Notes under the pieces: generated by a model
Told to the model about the DNA's origin: nothing
Database searches by the model: none
The model's input: only the letters and a program-made list of their open reading frames with translations
Shown here: piece by piece, positions 34,430 to 43,783 of the stretch
Position numbering within the stretch: the first letter of the stretch is position 1
Layout of the letters: each line of letters opens with the position of its first letter
Source of the DNA: Methylocystis rosea
GTDB lineage: Bacteria; Pseudomonadota; Alphaproteobacteria; Rhizobiales; Beijerinckiaceae
NCBI RefSeq assembly: GCF_003855495.1
Contig: NZ_CP034086.1
Coordinates: forward strand, 310,001 to 374,000
DNA: 64,000 bases
Direction: 5' to 3'
Program-made: the position numbers and the translations under genes

Positions 34430-35809
34430 TCAGGCTCTTTCGAGAAGCGGCGCAAAGGATGCCGGCAGCGCCAGCGGCTGCAATTCGCCACGCGCGTCCG
34501 TCAAACCGACGTCAGCGAGCCATTGCGCAAATTCGGGAGCGGGCGCCAGATTCAGCATGCGCCGAACGGCAAGCACGTCATGATAGGAGGTGCTCTGGTA
34601 ATTCAGCATGATGTCGTCCGCGCCGGGGACGCCCATGACATAATTAACGCCGGCGACGGCGAGCAGCGTCAGCAGATCATCCATATCATTCTGGTCGGCT
34701 TCGGCGTGGTTCGTGTAACACACGTCGCAGCCCATCGGCAGTCCAAGCAGCTTGCCGCAGAAGTGGTCTTCGAGCGCCGCCCGCGTGATCTGCTTGCCGT
34801 CGAAGAGATATTCAGGGCCGATGAACCCGACGACGGTGTTGACCAGCAGGGGATCGAACATCCGCGCCACGCCATAGGCGCGGGCTTCCAGCGTCTGTTG
34901 ATCGCAATTCCAGTGGGCGTTGGCCGAAAGCGCGCTGCCCTGGCCGGTCTCAAAATACATGACATTGTCGCCGATCGTTCCGCGTCTGAGCGCAAGCGCC
35001 GCCTCGCGCGACTCGCGCAGCACCGCGAGGTCGATCCCAAAGCTGGTATTGGCGGCCTGCGTGCCGGCGATCGATTGAAACACCAGATCGACGGGCGCGC
35101 GTCGCTCGATAAGCTGCAGCGTTGTGGTGACATGGGCGAGCACGCAGGATTGCGTCGGAATGCTCAGCGTCTCCCGCAATTCATCAAGAAGGCTCAGGAG
35201 TTCGTAGCACTGCTCCGGACTGTCGGACGCGGGATTGACGCCGATGACGGCGTCGCCATTGCCGAGCAGAAGCCCGTCGATGGCGCTGGCGAGAACGCCG
35301 CGCGCGTCGTCGGTCGGATGGTTCGGCTGAATGCGCGATGACAGCCGTCCGCGCAGGCCGAGCGTGTCGCGAAATTTCGTGACGACGCGCCGCTTGGCGG
35401 CGATCAGGATCAGGTCCTGATTGCGGCAGAGCTTCGAGACCGCTGCGACCATTTCCGGCGTCAGTCCGAAGGTCACGGCGGCAAGCGCGTCCTCATCGAC
35501 GGCGTCGGAGAGAAGCCAGTCGCGAAATTCGCCGACGGTCAACGAGGCGATCGGCCCAAAGGCGTTTCGGTCGTGGCCGTCGAGGATCAATCGCGTGACC
35601 TCGTCTTCCTCGTAGGGGACAAGCGCTTCGTTCAAGAACACGCTCAAGGGCAGATCGGCGAGGGCCATCTGCGCCGCGACGCGTTCCGCGGCGCTCGTCG
35701 CCGCAATGCCGGCGAGGCAGTCGCCGGAACGCAATGGAGTCGCCTTCGCCATCAGCGTTTTAAGGTCTGGGAACCTGTAGCTCGTTCCACGTATCGTCGT
35801 TGCATACAT
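34430..35809 (-). CDS. eutB: Ethanolamine ammonia-lyase large subunit EutB
   Basis: EutB is the catalytic heavy chain (459 residues) with a TIM barrel that binds adenosylcobalamin and ethanolamine. Family sequences are obvious: GDCLAGIAA near 29, NPASDSPEQCYELL near 200, QACVLAHVTTTL-like sequence near 230, and GFIGPEYLFDGKQI near 330. The start at ATG 35809 has GAGGTCTGGCC in front. It is divergent from a choline-kinase-like gene at 35972, with a 162-base gap. No cobalamin riboswitch was recognised in that gap. Confidence 0.96.
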   Translation of the reverse strand: MYATTIRGTSYRFPDLKTLMAKATPLRSGDCLAGIAATSAAERVAAQMALADLPLSVFLNEALVPYEEDEVTRLILDGHDRNAFGPIASLTVGEFRDWLLSDAVDEDALAAVTFGLTPEMVAAVSKLCRNQDLILIAAKRRVVTKFRDTLGLRGRLSSRIQPNHPTDDARGVLASAIDGLLLGNGDAVIGVNPASDSPEQCYELLSLLDELRETLSIPTQSCVLAHVTTTLQLIERRAPVDLVFQSIAGTQAANTSFGIDLAVLRESREAALALRRGTIGDNVMYFETGQGSALSANAHWNCDQQTLEARAYGVARMFDPLLVNTVVGFIGPEYLFDGKQITRAALEDHFCGKLLGLPMGCDVCYTNHAEADQNDMDDLLTLLAVAGVNYVMGVPGADDIMLNYQSTSYHDVLAVRRMLNLAPAPEFAQWLADVGLTDARGELQPLALPASFAPLLERA

Positions 35810-35971
35810 GGCCAGACCTCGAAAGACCTTCTCACAGGCTATGGCGCCCCAGCAGACATGTCACTGTCCGCGCGTAAGGTTTTCCCCAGGCCCTACGTAG
35901 CCCATGGCCTTTGCGCGCCAGCCGCATATATTAGCTCAGTCAGAGTTTGTTATATTGCCCCGCCGGAGCCG

Positions 35972-36862
35972 ATGTCAGCCCATACCGCAGATCCAGAAGC
36001 CCTGATACGCGCGCTTCCGCTCTGGCGTGGGCCGATCGAGATCGCGCCGTTGCTCGGGGGCATCACCAACAAAAATTATATCGTCAAGGACGGCGATCGA
36101 TCCGTCGTCGTTCGCCTTGGCGGCGACATTCCGGTTCATGGCGTCATACGCTTTAACGAATTGGCGGCGAGCAGGGCCGCGGGCGCCGCCGGCATATCGC
36201 CGAAAGTTCTGTATGCCGCGCCGATGGCGATGGCGCTCGAATATATTTCCGGCCGCACCTACGAGCCGAAAGACATGCGGGCGAACCGCAGACGCTGCGT
36301 CGATCTCATCAAGCGCGTTCATCGTGAGGTTGCGCTGCATTTGCGCGGGCCGACCCTGGCGTTCAACGTCTTCCATATCATTCGCGACTACGCCCATACG
36401 CTGATCGAGGACAATAGCCGGATGTCGGCGAATTTGCCGCGCTTGCTCGCCGCGAGCGAGAATTTGGAAAAAGCGATGGGCCCGATCGACCTTGTCTTCG
36501 GCCATAATGATCTCCTTGCCGCCAATTTCATCGACGACGGGCGTCGCCTTTGGCTCGTCGACTGGGACTATGCGGGATGGAATACGCCGCTGTTCGATCT
36601 TGGCGGACTCTCGTCGAATAATGGCTTTGACGCCGCGGACGACGACGCGATGCTCGAGGACTATTTCGAGGCGGCGCCGACCGACGCGCTGCGGCGCCGA
36701 TTCAAGGCGATGCTTTGCGCTTCGCTGTTGCGCGAAGCGTTGTGGAGCCTTGTCTCGGAACATCGGTCGTCGATTGATTTCGATTACGTCGCTTACTCAG
36801 AACAAAATCTGACGCGCTTCGATGAGGCCTGGGCGGCGTTTCAACAAATGGAAAGAGCATGA
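35972..36862 (+). CDS. Choline/ethanolamine kinase-like phosphotransferase
   Basis: This 296-residue protein belongs to the protein kinase-like phosphotransferase fold of choline kinase and aminoglycoside phosphotransferases. The phosphate loop LLGGITNKNYIV lies near 27-38. The Brenner motif VFGHNDLLAANFI is near 174, and the metal site LVDWDYAGWN is near 193. The ATG at 35972 starts MSAHTADPEALIRALPLW. It overlaps the next gene by four bases (ATGA), so it and the flavoprotein act together. Next to eutBC, phosphorylation of an amino alcohol such as choline, ethanolamine or a methylated form would fit, but the substrate is inference. Confidence 0.85.
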   Translation: MSAHTADPEALIRALPLWRGPIEIAPLLGGITNKNYIVKDGDRSVVVRLGGDIPVHGVIRFNELAASRAAGAAGISPKVLYAAPMAMALEYISGRTYEPKDMRANRRRCVDLIKRVHREVALHLRGPTLAFNVFHIIRDYAHTLIEDNSRMSANLPRLLAASENLEKAMGPIDLVFGHNDLLAANFIDDGRRLWLVDWDYAGWNTPLFDLGGLSSNNGFDAADDDAMLEDYFEAAPTDALRRRFKAMLCASLLREALWSLVSEHRSSIDFDYVAYSEQNLTRFDEAWAAFQQMERA

Positions 36863-39306
36863 CGGACCTGCCGCGAAGCGCCCAGATCATTGTCATCGGC
36901 GGCGGCATCGTTGGCTGCTCCGTCGCCTATCATCTCGCCAAGCGCGGCATGGAGACGCTGCTGCTTGAGCGCCATCAACTGTCCTCGGGTTCGACGTGGC
37001 ATGCGGCGGGACTGATCGGTCAATTACGGACCAACGCCAATATCACCAAACTCCTCGGCTATTCGGTGGAACTCTACGATCGGCTTGAGCAAGAGACGGG
37101 CTATGCGACCGGCTGGCGGCGCAATGGGGGTCTTCGTCTCGCCTGCAACGCCGACCGATGGATCGAAGTCAAGCGGCAGGCGACGTCCGCGCGGAGCTTC
37201 GGCCTGGAGATGCAGCTCCTGAGCGCCAAGGAGGCGCAGGCGCTCTGGCCGCTGATGAATGTCGATGACGTCATCGGCGCGGCTTTCCTGCCGACTGATG
37301 GACAAGCGAATCCATCGGACATCACCCAGGCGCTGGCGAAAGGCGCGCGGCTTGCCGGCGCCAAGCTTGTCGAGGGCGTCGCCGTCACGGACTTCATCAT
37401 CGAGAACGATCGCGTGCGCGGCGTCGTTACGAATCTCGGCGCCGTCGCCTGCGAGAAGCTCGTGCTCTGCGCCGGGCTTTGGACCCAGCCGCTCGCGGCG
37501 CGCGCGGGTGTCGCCGTTCCGCTCTCGGCGGTGCATCACCAATATCTCGTGACCGAAAGGATCAACGGCGTGACGAGCGATCTGCCGACGCTGCGCGATC
37601 CGGATCGGCTCACCTATTACAAGGAGGAGGTCGGCGGCCTTGTCATGGGCGGCTATGAGCCCAACCCCGTGCCTTGGTCATCCGGCGCCGTGCCGGAGGA
37701 TTTCGCCTTTCGGCTTCTCGAAGACGATTGGGATCATTTCGAGCCGATCATGGATCTGGCGCTTGGCCGCGTGCCGGCGCTCGCCGAGGCCGGCGTCAAG
37801 CAGATGATCAACGGCCTCGAAAGCTTCACGCCCGACGGCAATTGGATGATCGGCGAAGCGCCGGAGGTGCGCAATTTCTTCGTCGGCGCGGGCTTCAACG
37901 CTTTCGGCATCGCGTCGGCGGGCGGCGCCGGCATGGCGCTCGCCGAGTGGGCCGCGGACGGCGAACAGCCTTTCGATCTCTGGCCGGTCGACATCCGCCG
38001 CTTCGGCGCGCCGCATAGAGATCCGAATTGGGTGCGGGTGCGGACGCTCGAAGCCTATGCGCGCCACTACAGCATCGCCTGGCCCTTCGAAGAATTTACG
38101 TCGGGTCGGCCGCTGCGGCGCTCGCCGCTTTATGACCGGCTCAAGGCGAAGGGCGCGTGCTTCGGCGAAAAAATGGGCTTCGAACGGCCCAATTGGTTCG
38201 CGGGTGTGAGCGCGGGCGAAGCGCCGCGGGACCGTTATTCGTTCGGCAGGCCCGGCTGGTTCGATGCGGTCGGACGAGAGCATCGTTCATGCCGGGAAGC
38301 GGCGGCGCTTTTCGATCAGACCAGCTTCGCCAAGGCGCTCATTGTCGGCAAAGACGCCGAAGCGGCGCTGTCTTGGATCGCCGCCAACAATGTCGCCAAG
38401 CCGCCGGGCGCCGTCACCTATACGCAGTTGTTAAATCGCAAGGGCGGGATTGAATGCGATCTGACGATCACGCGATTGGCGAAGGACCGCTTCTATGTCG
38501 TGACCGGGACGGCGTTCGGCACCCATGACTTCGACTGGATCAGGCGATCGATTCCCGAAGGCATGGACGCGCGCGTGATCGACGTCACCTCGGCGAATTC
38601 GGTGCTCGCGTTGATGGGTCCGCGCGCGAGAGAGATTCTGCAATCATGCTGCGACGATGATCTTTCGAATGCCGCATTCCCATTCATGACTTCTCGCGAA
38701 ATTCGCTTGGCCGGCGCGCCGGTGCTGGCGATCCGCGTCACTTATGTGGGCGAACTCGGCTGGGAGCTTCACATCCCTGTCGATTTCGCCGTCTCGGTCT
38801 ATGACGCGCTCATCGAGGCGGGCGCGCCCTTCGGCCTCGTCGACGCCGGCTATCGAGCGATCGAGTCTCTGCGTTTGGAGAAGGGCTATCGGGCCTGGGG
38901 CTCGGATATCGGTCCGGATCACACGCCGCCGATGGCGGGTCTCGGCTGGGCCGTCAAGATGAAGTCCGGCGCGCCTTTTCAGGGAAGAGACGCGCTCGTT
39001 CAAGCCGCGGGGTCGCCCTTGCCGCGGCTTCTCGCCGGCTTCACCGTCGACGATTCTGAGATCGCGCTGCTCGGGCGCGAAACGATCTATCGTAACGGCG
39101 CGCGCGTTGGATGGCTATCAAGCGGCGGCTACGGCTATTCGATCGGCAAGGCGATCGGCTATGGCTATGTTCGCAACTCGGACGGCGTCGATCCAACCTT
39201 TGTTCTTTCGGGAGACTATCAACTCGAAATCGCCGGCGAGCGCCGGCAGGCGACCGTCTCTCTTTCGCCATTCTACGATCCGAAAGCCGAACGCATACGC
39301 GCTTAG
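36859..39306 (+). CDS. FAD-dependent oxidoreductase with GcvT domain (dimethylglycine/sarcosine dehydrogenase-like)
   Basis: This 815-residue enzyme has an N-terminal FAD-binding domain (IIVIGGGIVGCSVAYHLAKRG, 10-30) and a DAO-fold oxidase region. The C-terminal tetrahydrofolate-binding GcvT domain begins near 430, with the motif YVGELGWELHI near 630 and RLEKGYRAWGSDIG near 672. This is the layout of dimethylglycine and sarcosine dehydrogenases, which oxidise N-methyl groups and pass them to tetrahydrofolate. A methyl donor from choline or betaine breakdown is plausible, and the kinase-like neighbour fits amine use, but the substrate is not proved. It overlaps the kinase-like gene by four bases. 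Confidence 0.9.
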   Translation: MTDLPRSAQIIVIGGGIVGCSVAYHLAKRGMETLLLERHQLSSGSTWHAAGLIGQLRTNANITKLLGYSVELYDRLEQETGYATGWRRNGGLRLACNADRWIEVKRQATSARSFGLEMQLLSAKEAQALWPLMNVDDVIGAAFLPTDGQANPSDITQALAKGARLAGAKLVEGVAVTDFIIENDRVRGVVTNLGAVACEKLVLCAGLWTQPLAARAGVAVPLSAVHHQYLVTERINGVTSDLPTLRDPDRLTYYKEEVGGLVMGGYEPNPVPWSSGAVPEDFAFRLLEDDWDHFEPIMDLALGRVPALAEAGVKQMINGLESFTPDGNWMIGEAPEVRNFFVGAGFNAFGIASAGGAGMALAEWAADGEQPFDLWPVDIRRFGAPHRDPNWVRVRTLEAYARHYSIAWPFEEFTSGRPLRRSPLYDRLKAKGACFGEKMGFERPNWFAGVSAGEAPRDRYSFGRPGWFDAVGREHRSCREAAALFDQTSFAKALIVGKDAEAALSWIAANNVAKPPGAVTYTQLLNRKGGIECDLTITRLAKDRFYVVTGTAFGTHDFDWIRRSIPEGMDARVIDVTSANSVLALMGPRAREILQSCCDDDLSNAAFPFMTSREIRLAGAPVLAIRVTYVGELGWELHIPVDFAVSVYDALIEAGAPFGLVDAGYRAIESLRLEKGYRAWGSDIGPDHTPPMAGLGWAVKMKSGAPFQGRDALVQAAGSPLPRLLAGFTVDDSEIALLGRETIYRNGARVGWLSSGGYGYSIGKAIGYGYVRNSDGVDPTFVLSGDYQLEIAGERRQATVSLSPFYDPKAERIRA

Positions 39307-39315
39307 CCGCGGCGC

Positions 39316-40554
39316 CTATGCTTCAAGTGAATGGCCGACGTCGGCGGCGCCACGATTGCGCGGCGCGTGAAATTTCGAGATCGCTTCCTCGACGGCGTCG
39401 AGCGCGAGATCGAGATCCTCTTGAGAAATGACGAAGGGCGGCGCCAAGCGAACGACCGTGTGATGCGTCGCGGTCGTCAGCACGCCCTTTTTTAACAGAC
39501 TTTCGCAGATTTCTCGCGCGCTCGCATAACGCGGGTCTATCTCAACGCCGGCCCACAGGCCGCGCCCGCGAACTTCGCTGATCGCCGGGGCGCGCATCGC
39601 GTGCAGCCGCTTCAGCATTCTCGCGCCAAGCGCTTGGCTGCGTTCGACCAGCCGTTCGTCGCGAATGACATGCAGCGCTTCTAGTCCAACGGCGGCGGCG
39701 AGAGCGTTGCCGCCGAATGTCGATCCGTGCGAGCCAGGCGTGAAAACATCCATCACTTCGCGTTTCGCCACGAAAGCGGAGACGGGCAGAACGCCGCCGC
39801 CGAGCGCCTTTCCCAGCATCACGCCGTCGGGAAGGACATTCTCATGCTCAAAGGCGAACCAGGCGCCGCTGCGCCCCAAACCCGATTGAATTTCGTCCAG
39901 CAGCAACAAAACGCCGCGTTCGTCGCACAGTCGGCGTAGCCCCGCGAGCCAGCCGTCCGGCGGCACGATGACGCCCGCCTCTCCCTGGATCGGCTCCACG
40001 AGAATAGCGGCGGTTCGCGGAGTGATGGCGGCTTCGAAGGCCGCGAGATCGCCAAAGGGCGCCGCGCGAAATCCCGGCATGAACGGACCAAACCCGTCCC
40101 GATACTCGCGTTCCGAGGAAAAGCTGATGATCGCGGTGGTGCGCCCATGGAAATTGCCCGCGGCGACGATAATCTCTGGGTCGGCGACGCCCTTCACGCG
40201 ATTAGCCCAGCGACGCGCCGCTTTGATCGCGGTTTCCACGGCCTCCGCGCCGGAGTTCATCGGCAGAGCGACGTCGAGCCCCGTCAGGGTGCAGAGCTCC
40301 TCGAGAAACGGAGCGAGCCGATCATTGTAAAAGGCGCGGGACGGCACCGCGAGCCGCTGCGCCTGCTCAGCGAGCTTTGCCAGGATTCGGGGATGCGCGT
40401 GACCGAGGCTGACAGCCGAATAGGCGCTCATCATGTCGATGTAGCGCCGGCCTTCGACGTCCCACAAATACGCTCCCTGACCGCGTGTCAGTATGACAGG
40501 CAGCGGGTCGTAGTTTCTGGCGACGTGCGGGTTACTGAACTCCGTATTGTCCAT
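39316..40554 (-). CDS. rocD: Ornithine-type class III aminotransferase
   Basis: This 412-residue PLP enzyme matches ornithine aminotransferase. The Schiff-base lysine is K249 in VMLGKALGGG, and DEIQSGLGRSG near 220-230 binds the cofactor. Family motifs include MNSGAEAVETAIK near 99 and NFHGRTT near 134. It starts at the ATG 40554 (MDNTEFSNPHVARNYDPL). It stands alone on the minus strand between two plus-strand genes. The ALDH7-type dehydrogenase and HglS next to it belong to lysine breakdown, so the enzyme could transaminate lysine or aminoadipate semialdehyde precursors rather than ornithine. The rocD name is by sequence family only. Confidence 0.88.
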   Translation of the reverse strand: MDNTEFSNPHVARNYDPLPVILTRGQGAYLWDVEGRRYIDMMSAYSAVSLGHAHPRILAKLAEQAQRLAVPSRAFYNDRLAPFLEELCTLTGLDVALPMNSGAEAVETAIKAARRWANRVKGVADPEIIVAAGNFHGRTTAIISFSSEREYRDGFGPFMPGFRAAPFGDLAAFEAAITPRTAAILVEPIQGEAGVIVPPDGWLAGLRRLCDERGVLLLLDEIQSGLGRSGAWFAFEHENVLPDGVMLGKALGGGVLPVSAFVAKREVMDVFTPGSHGSTFGGNALAAAVGLEALHVIRDERLVERSQALGARMLKRLHAMRAPAISEVRGRGLWAGVEIDPRYASAREICESLLKKGVLTTATHHTVVRLAPPFVISQEDLDLALDAVEEAISKFHAPRNRGAADVGHSLEA

Positions 40555-40683
40555 ATCCGAGAGCTTTTGGCGCGCATTCGCATTGGATAAATGCGTGCGA
40601 ACGTTCAATGTGCTGACTACATACATGGGAACATGCGGGGCGCGGCGCCAGCCGCGCATCAGCCGCGAACATCGGGAGTTGCA

Positions 40684-42222
40684 ATGGAGGTGCGCGCTTT
40701 AGATCGTGGCCTCGCCGGGGAAGCTGCGGCCCTCCTGCGCAGGCTGGGGGTTCAGGCACAGGCGTTTGAGCGCGGCTCGGTGGCAACCCGCTCGCCGATT
40801 ACTGGCGGGATCATCGCGCGCGTCGAGAGCACGGACTCGGCGGCAGTGCATGGCGCCATCGCTCGCGCCGCGAATGCGTTTCGTATCTGGCGCAACGTTC
40901 CGGCGCCCCGCCGTGGCGAGTTCGTGCGACTGCTGGGCGAGGAGCTGAGGGCGGCCAAGACCGAGTTGGCGCATCTTGTCACGATCGAGGCGGGCAAGAT
41001 CACGACGGAGGGCCTCGGCGAAGTCCAGGAGATGATCGACATCTGCGACTTCGCCGTCGGCCTCTCGCGTCAGCTCCACGGCTTGACGATCGCCACCGAG
41101 CGCCGAGGCCACCGGATGATGGAGACTTGGCGCCCGCTCGGCGTCGTCGGCGTGATCACCAGCTTCAACTTTCCTGTCGCCGTTTGGGCCTGGAACGCGG
41201 CGCTTGCGCTGGTCTGCGGGAATACGCTGATTTGGAAGCCTTCGGAAAAGACTCCGCTTGTGGCGCTGGCGACCCAAGCGCTGTTCGAGCGCGCGGCTGC
41301 GCGATTCGGCGAGGCGCCGGACGGGCTTTCAACCGTGCTTGTCGGCGGGCGCGAAGTGGGTGAAACGCTTGTCGAAGACGCGCGGGTTCAACTCGTATCG
41401 GCGACGGGTTCGACGACGATGGGGCGCGCTATCGCGCCGCGCCTCGCGGGTCGCTTCGCAAAATCGATTCTGGAGCTTGGCGGCAACAACGCGGCCATTG
41501 TTTGCGCCTCTGCGTCGCTTGATCTCGCCGTTCGTGCAATCGCGTTCGCGGCCATGGGCACCGCTGGCCAGCGCTGCACGACGCTGCGGCGGCTGATCGT
41601 GCATGAGGACGTCTATGACGAACTTCTCGGCCGCTTGCGGCGCGCCTACGCATCAGTTTCGGTCGGCGATCCACGAGACGGGGCTTCGCTTGTCGGGCCG
41701 CTCATCGATCAGGACGCCTATGCCGCGATGCGCGCCGCGCTCGACGAAGCGCGCTCTGCGGGTGGCGTCATCCTTGGCGGAGAACGCGTGCTGACGGAGA
41801 CATTCCCCGAGGCGTTCTACGTGCGCCCGGCGCTTGTGGAAATGCTGGGGCAGACGGACGTCGTGCGGCGGGAGACATTCGCGCCGATCCTGTATGTGAT
41901 GAAGTTCCGCAGCCTCGACGAAGCGATAGCGCTGAATAACGGTGTCGCACATGGCCTTGCGTCATCGATCTTCACCGCGCGTCTGGACGAAGCCGAGCGC
42001 TTCATGGCCGCCGACGGATCGGATTGCGGCATTGTCAATGTGAACATCGGACCTTCCGGCGCCGAAATCGGCGGAGCCTTTGGCGGCGAAAAGGACACGG
42101 GCGGCGGCCGGGAAGCGGGGTCGGACTGCTGGAAGTTCTATATGCGCCGCGCCACCAACACGATTAACTATTCGGGCGAACTGCCGCTGGCGCAGGGCGT
42201 CAAATTCGATCTCAGCACATGA
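40684..42222 (+). CDS. ALDH7-type aldehyde dehydrogenase (aminoadipate semialdehyde dehydrogenase-like)
   Basis: This 512-residue enzyme belongs to aldehyde dehydrogenase family 7 (antiquitin/AmaB), which oxidises aminoadipate semialdehyde (piperideine-6-carboxylate) to aminoadipate. The catalytic cysteine is C298 in GTAGQRCTT, and the general-base glutamate lies in LELGGNNA near 264. NAD-binding motifs FNFPVAVWAWN and IWKPSEKTPL are intact. The ATG at 40684 follows GGGAG. Family 7 features include the C-terminal GGGREAGSDCWKFYMRR. It lies just before hglS, so it fits lysine degradation to 2-oxoadipate and D-2-hydroxyglutarate. Confidence 0.9.
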   Translation: MEVRALDRGLAGEAAALLRRLGVQAQAFERGSVATRSPITGGIIARVESTDSAAVHGAIARAANAFRIWRNVPAPRRGEFVRLLGEELRAAKTELAHLVTIEAGKITTEGLGEVQEMIDICDFAVGLSRQLHGLTIATERRGHRMMETWRPLGVVGVITSFNFPVAVWAWNAALALVCGNTLIWKPSEKTPLVALATQALFERAAARFGEAPDGLSTVLVGGREVGETLVEDARVQLVSATGSTTMGRAIAPRLAGRFAKSILELGGNNAAIVCASASLDLAVRAIAFAAMGTAGQRCTTLRRLIVHEDVYDELLGRLRRAYASVSVGDPRDGASLVGPLIDQDAYAAMRAALDEARSAGGVILGGERVLTETFPEAFYVRPALVEMLGQTDVVRRETFAPILYVMKFRSLDEAIALNNGVAHGLASSIFTARLDEAERFMAADGSDCGIVNVNIGPSGAEIGGAFGGEKDTGGGREAGSDCWKFYMRRATNTINYSGELPLAQGVKFDLST

Positions 42223-42286
42223 CGCTACGCTCATGATTTCCGCAGCTGATGGATTACATATGCGAGGGTAGCGAAGGTCAAAAAAA

Positions 42287-43732
42287 ATGAATGACGCTTC
42301 CGCTGACTCCATTCGGACGATGTTCGCATCGGCGATCTCAGACATGTATCAGGCCGAAGCGCCGCAGTATCGCGCGATGAAGACGCTCGTCGCCGAGGTA
42401 AACCGGCAAACGCTCGCCGACGAGCCGCAACTCAAGCGGCGACTGGAGGAAAACAACGAACTCGAGCGACTCGACGTTGAGCGCCATGGCGCGATTCGCG
42501 TCGGAACCGCCGAGGAACTGTCGATGCTGCGTCGGCTCTTTGCGATCATGGGAATGGCGCCCGTCGGCTATTACGATCTGTCGATCGCCGGAATTCCAGT
42601 GCATTCGACGGCATTCCGTCCGATCGGCGAGAACGCATTGCGGGCGAGCCCATTTCGAATTTTTACATCGCTTCTCAGGCTGGACCTCATCGCCGATGCG
42701 CAGGCGCGCGAGATCGCCGCCAAGGTTCTGGCGCAGCGCGACATTCTTACGCCGCGCTGCCGAGCCCTGATCGATCTCTTCGAAAGACATGGGTTTGACG
42801 AGGGAGAGGCGCGCGAATTTGTCCGGGAGGCGGCGAAGATTTTTCGCTGGAACGGACAGGCGACGGTTTCATCATCGGCCTATCGGATGCTCCATGCAGC
42901 GCATCCGCTGCTCGCCGACATCGTCTGTTTCAAAGGGCCGCACATCAATCATCTCACGTTGCATGCGCTCGATATCGACGCCGCGCACAGCGCCATGGCG
43001 GCGCGCGGCATGAATCCGAAAGCGATTGTCGAGGGCCCCCCGCGTCGCAGCTGCCCGATCCTGTTGCGCCAGACGAGCTTCAAGGCGCGTCCCGAGCCTG
43101 TCGAATTCATCGAGGAAGACGACCGGCGCGTGACGGGCGTCCATGCCGCGCGTTTCGGCGAGATCGAGCAGAGAGGCGCCGCGCTGACCGCGAAGGGGCG
43201 CGCGCTTTACGACAGGCTTCTCGCCGAAGCTCAGGCCGCGGTTCCGCTCACGCCAGACGGCGCCAATACGCTCGCCTTTAACGAGGAGCTGGCGCGGCGC
43301 TTCACGGCGTTCCCCGATGATGATGAGACGCTGCGGCGCGAGAAGCTCGCCTTCTTCCATTATTCGGTCGATCCAAGCGCGAGGGGAGGTGAGTCCCTGT
43401 CTCCTCCCTCGTTGGATGATCTTCTGCGGACGGGCGCGCTGCGCGCCGAACCGATCGTTTACGAGGATTTCCTTCCGGTCAGCGCCGCAGGAATCTTTCG
43501 CTCCAATCTTGGGGAGCGTGGTGAAGAGGAATTGATCGAGCGCGCCGACCGACGCGCCTTCGAGGCCGCGCTCGGCGCGCCGTTTTTGGATGAACTCGCG
43601 CTCTATGAGGAAGCAGAGACGTGTTCCTTAGGCGCAAGCCTGCAGGCGCTTGGCGTCGATCGCGCCGCTTGGCTTCAACCGCCAAAAACGGGCTCTGCGC
43701 CTATTGGCGCGGCGGAAAGCAGCCATAACTGA
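42287..43732 (+). CDS. hglS: 2-oxoadipate dioxygenase/decarboxylase HglS (DUF1338)
   Basis: HglS is an Fe(II) enzyme of the VOC fold that turns 2-oxoadipate into D-2-hydroxyglutarate with loss of CO2, a late step of bacterial lysine breakdown. The 481-residue protein carries the expected metal residues by comparison with the Pseudomonas enzyme: H67 in ERHGAIR, H222 in NHLT and E292 in FGEIEQRG. The family N-terminus (AEAPQYRAMKTLVAEVN) is present. It lies 64 bases after the ALDH7 gene. A D-2-hydroxyglutarate dehydrogenase is not in the window. Confidence 0.93.
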   Translation: MNDASADSIRTMFASAISDMYQAEAPQYRAMKTLVAEVNRQTLADEPQLKRRLEENNELERLDVERHGAIRVGTAEELSMLRRLFAIMGMAPVGYYDLSIAGIPVHSTAFRPIGENALRASPFRIFTSLLRLDLIADAQAREIAAKVLAQRDILTPRCRALIDLFERHGFDEGEAREFVREAAKIFRWNGQATVSSSAYRMLHAAHPLLADIVCFKGPHINHLTLHALDIDAAHSAMAARGMNPKAIVEGPPRRSCPILLRQTSFKARPEPVEFIEEDDRRVTGVHAARFGEIEQRGAALTAKGRALYDRLLAEAQAAVPLTPDGANTLAFNEELARRFTAFPDDDETLRREKLAFFHYSVDPSARGGESLSPPSLDDLLRTGALRAEPIVYEDFLPVSAAGIFRSNLGERGEEELIERADRRAFEAALGAPFLDELALYEEAETCSLGASLQALGVDRAAWLQPPKTGSAPIGAAESSHN

Positions 43733-43783
43733 GGAGTAGGGCGTTCGACGCATGGGCGGAGGCGCCGTGGCATCGGAAGGCGC

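Noticed and set aside
35810..35971. Cobalamin riboswitch ahead of eutB
   Set aside because: No B12-box-like motif or paired stems could be seen in the 162-base gap.
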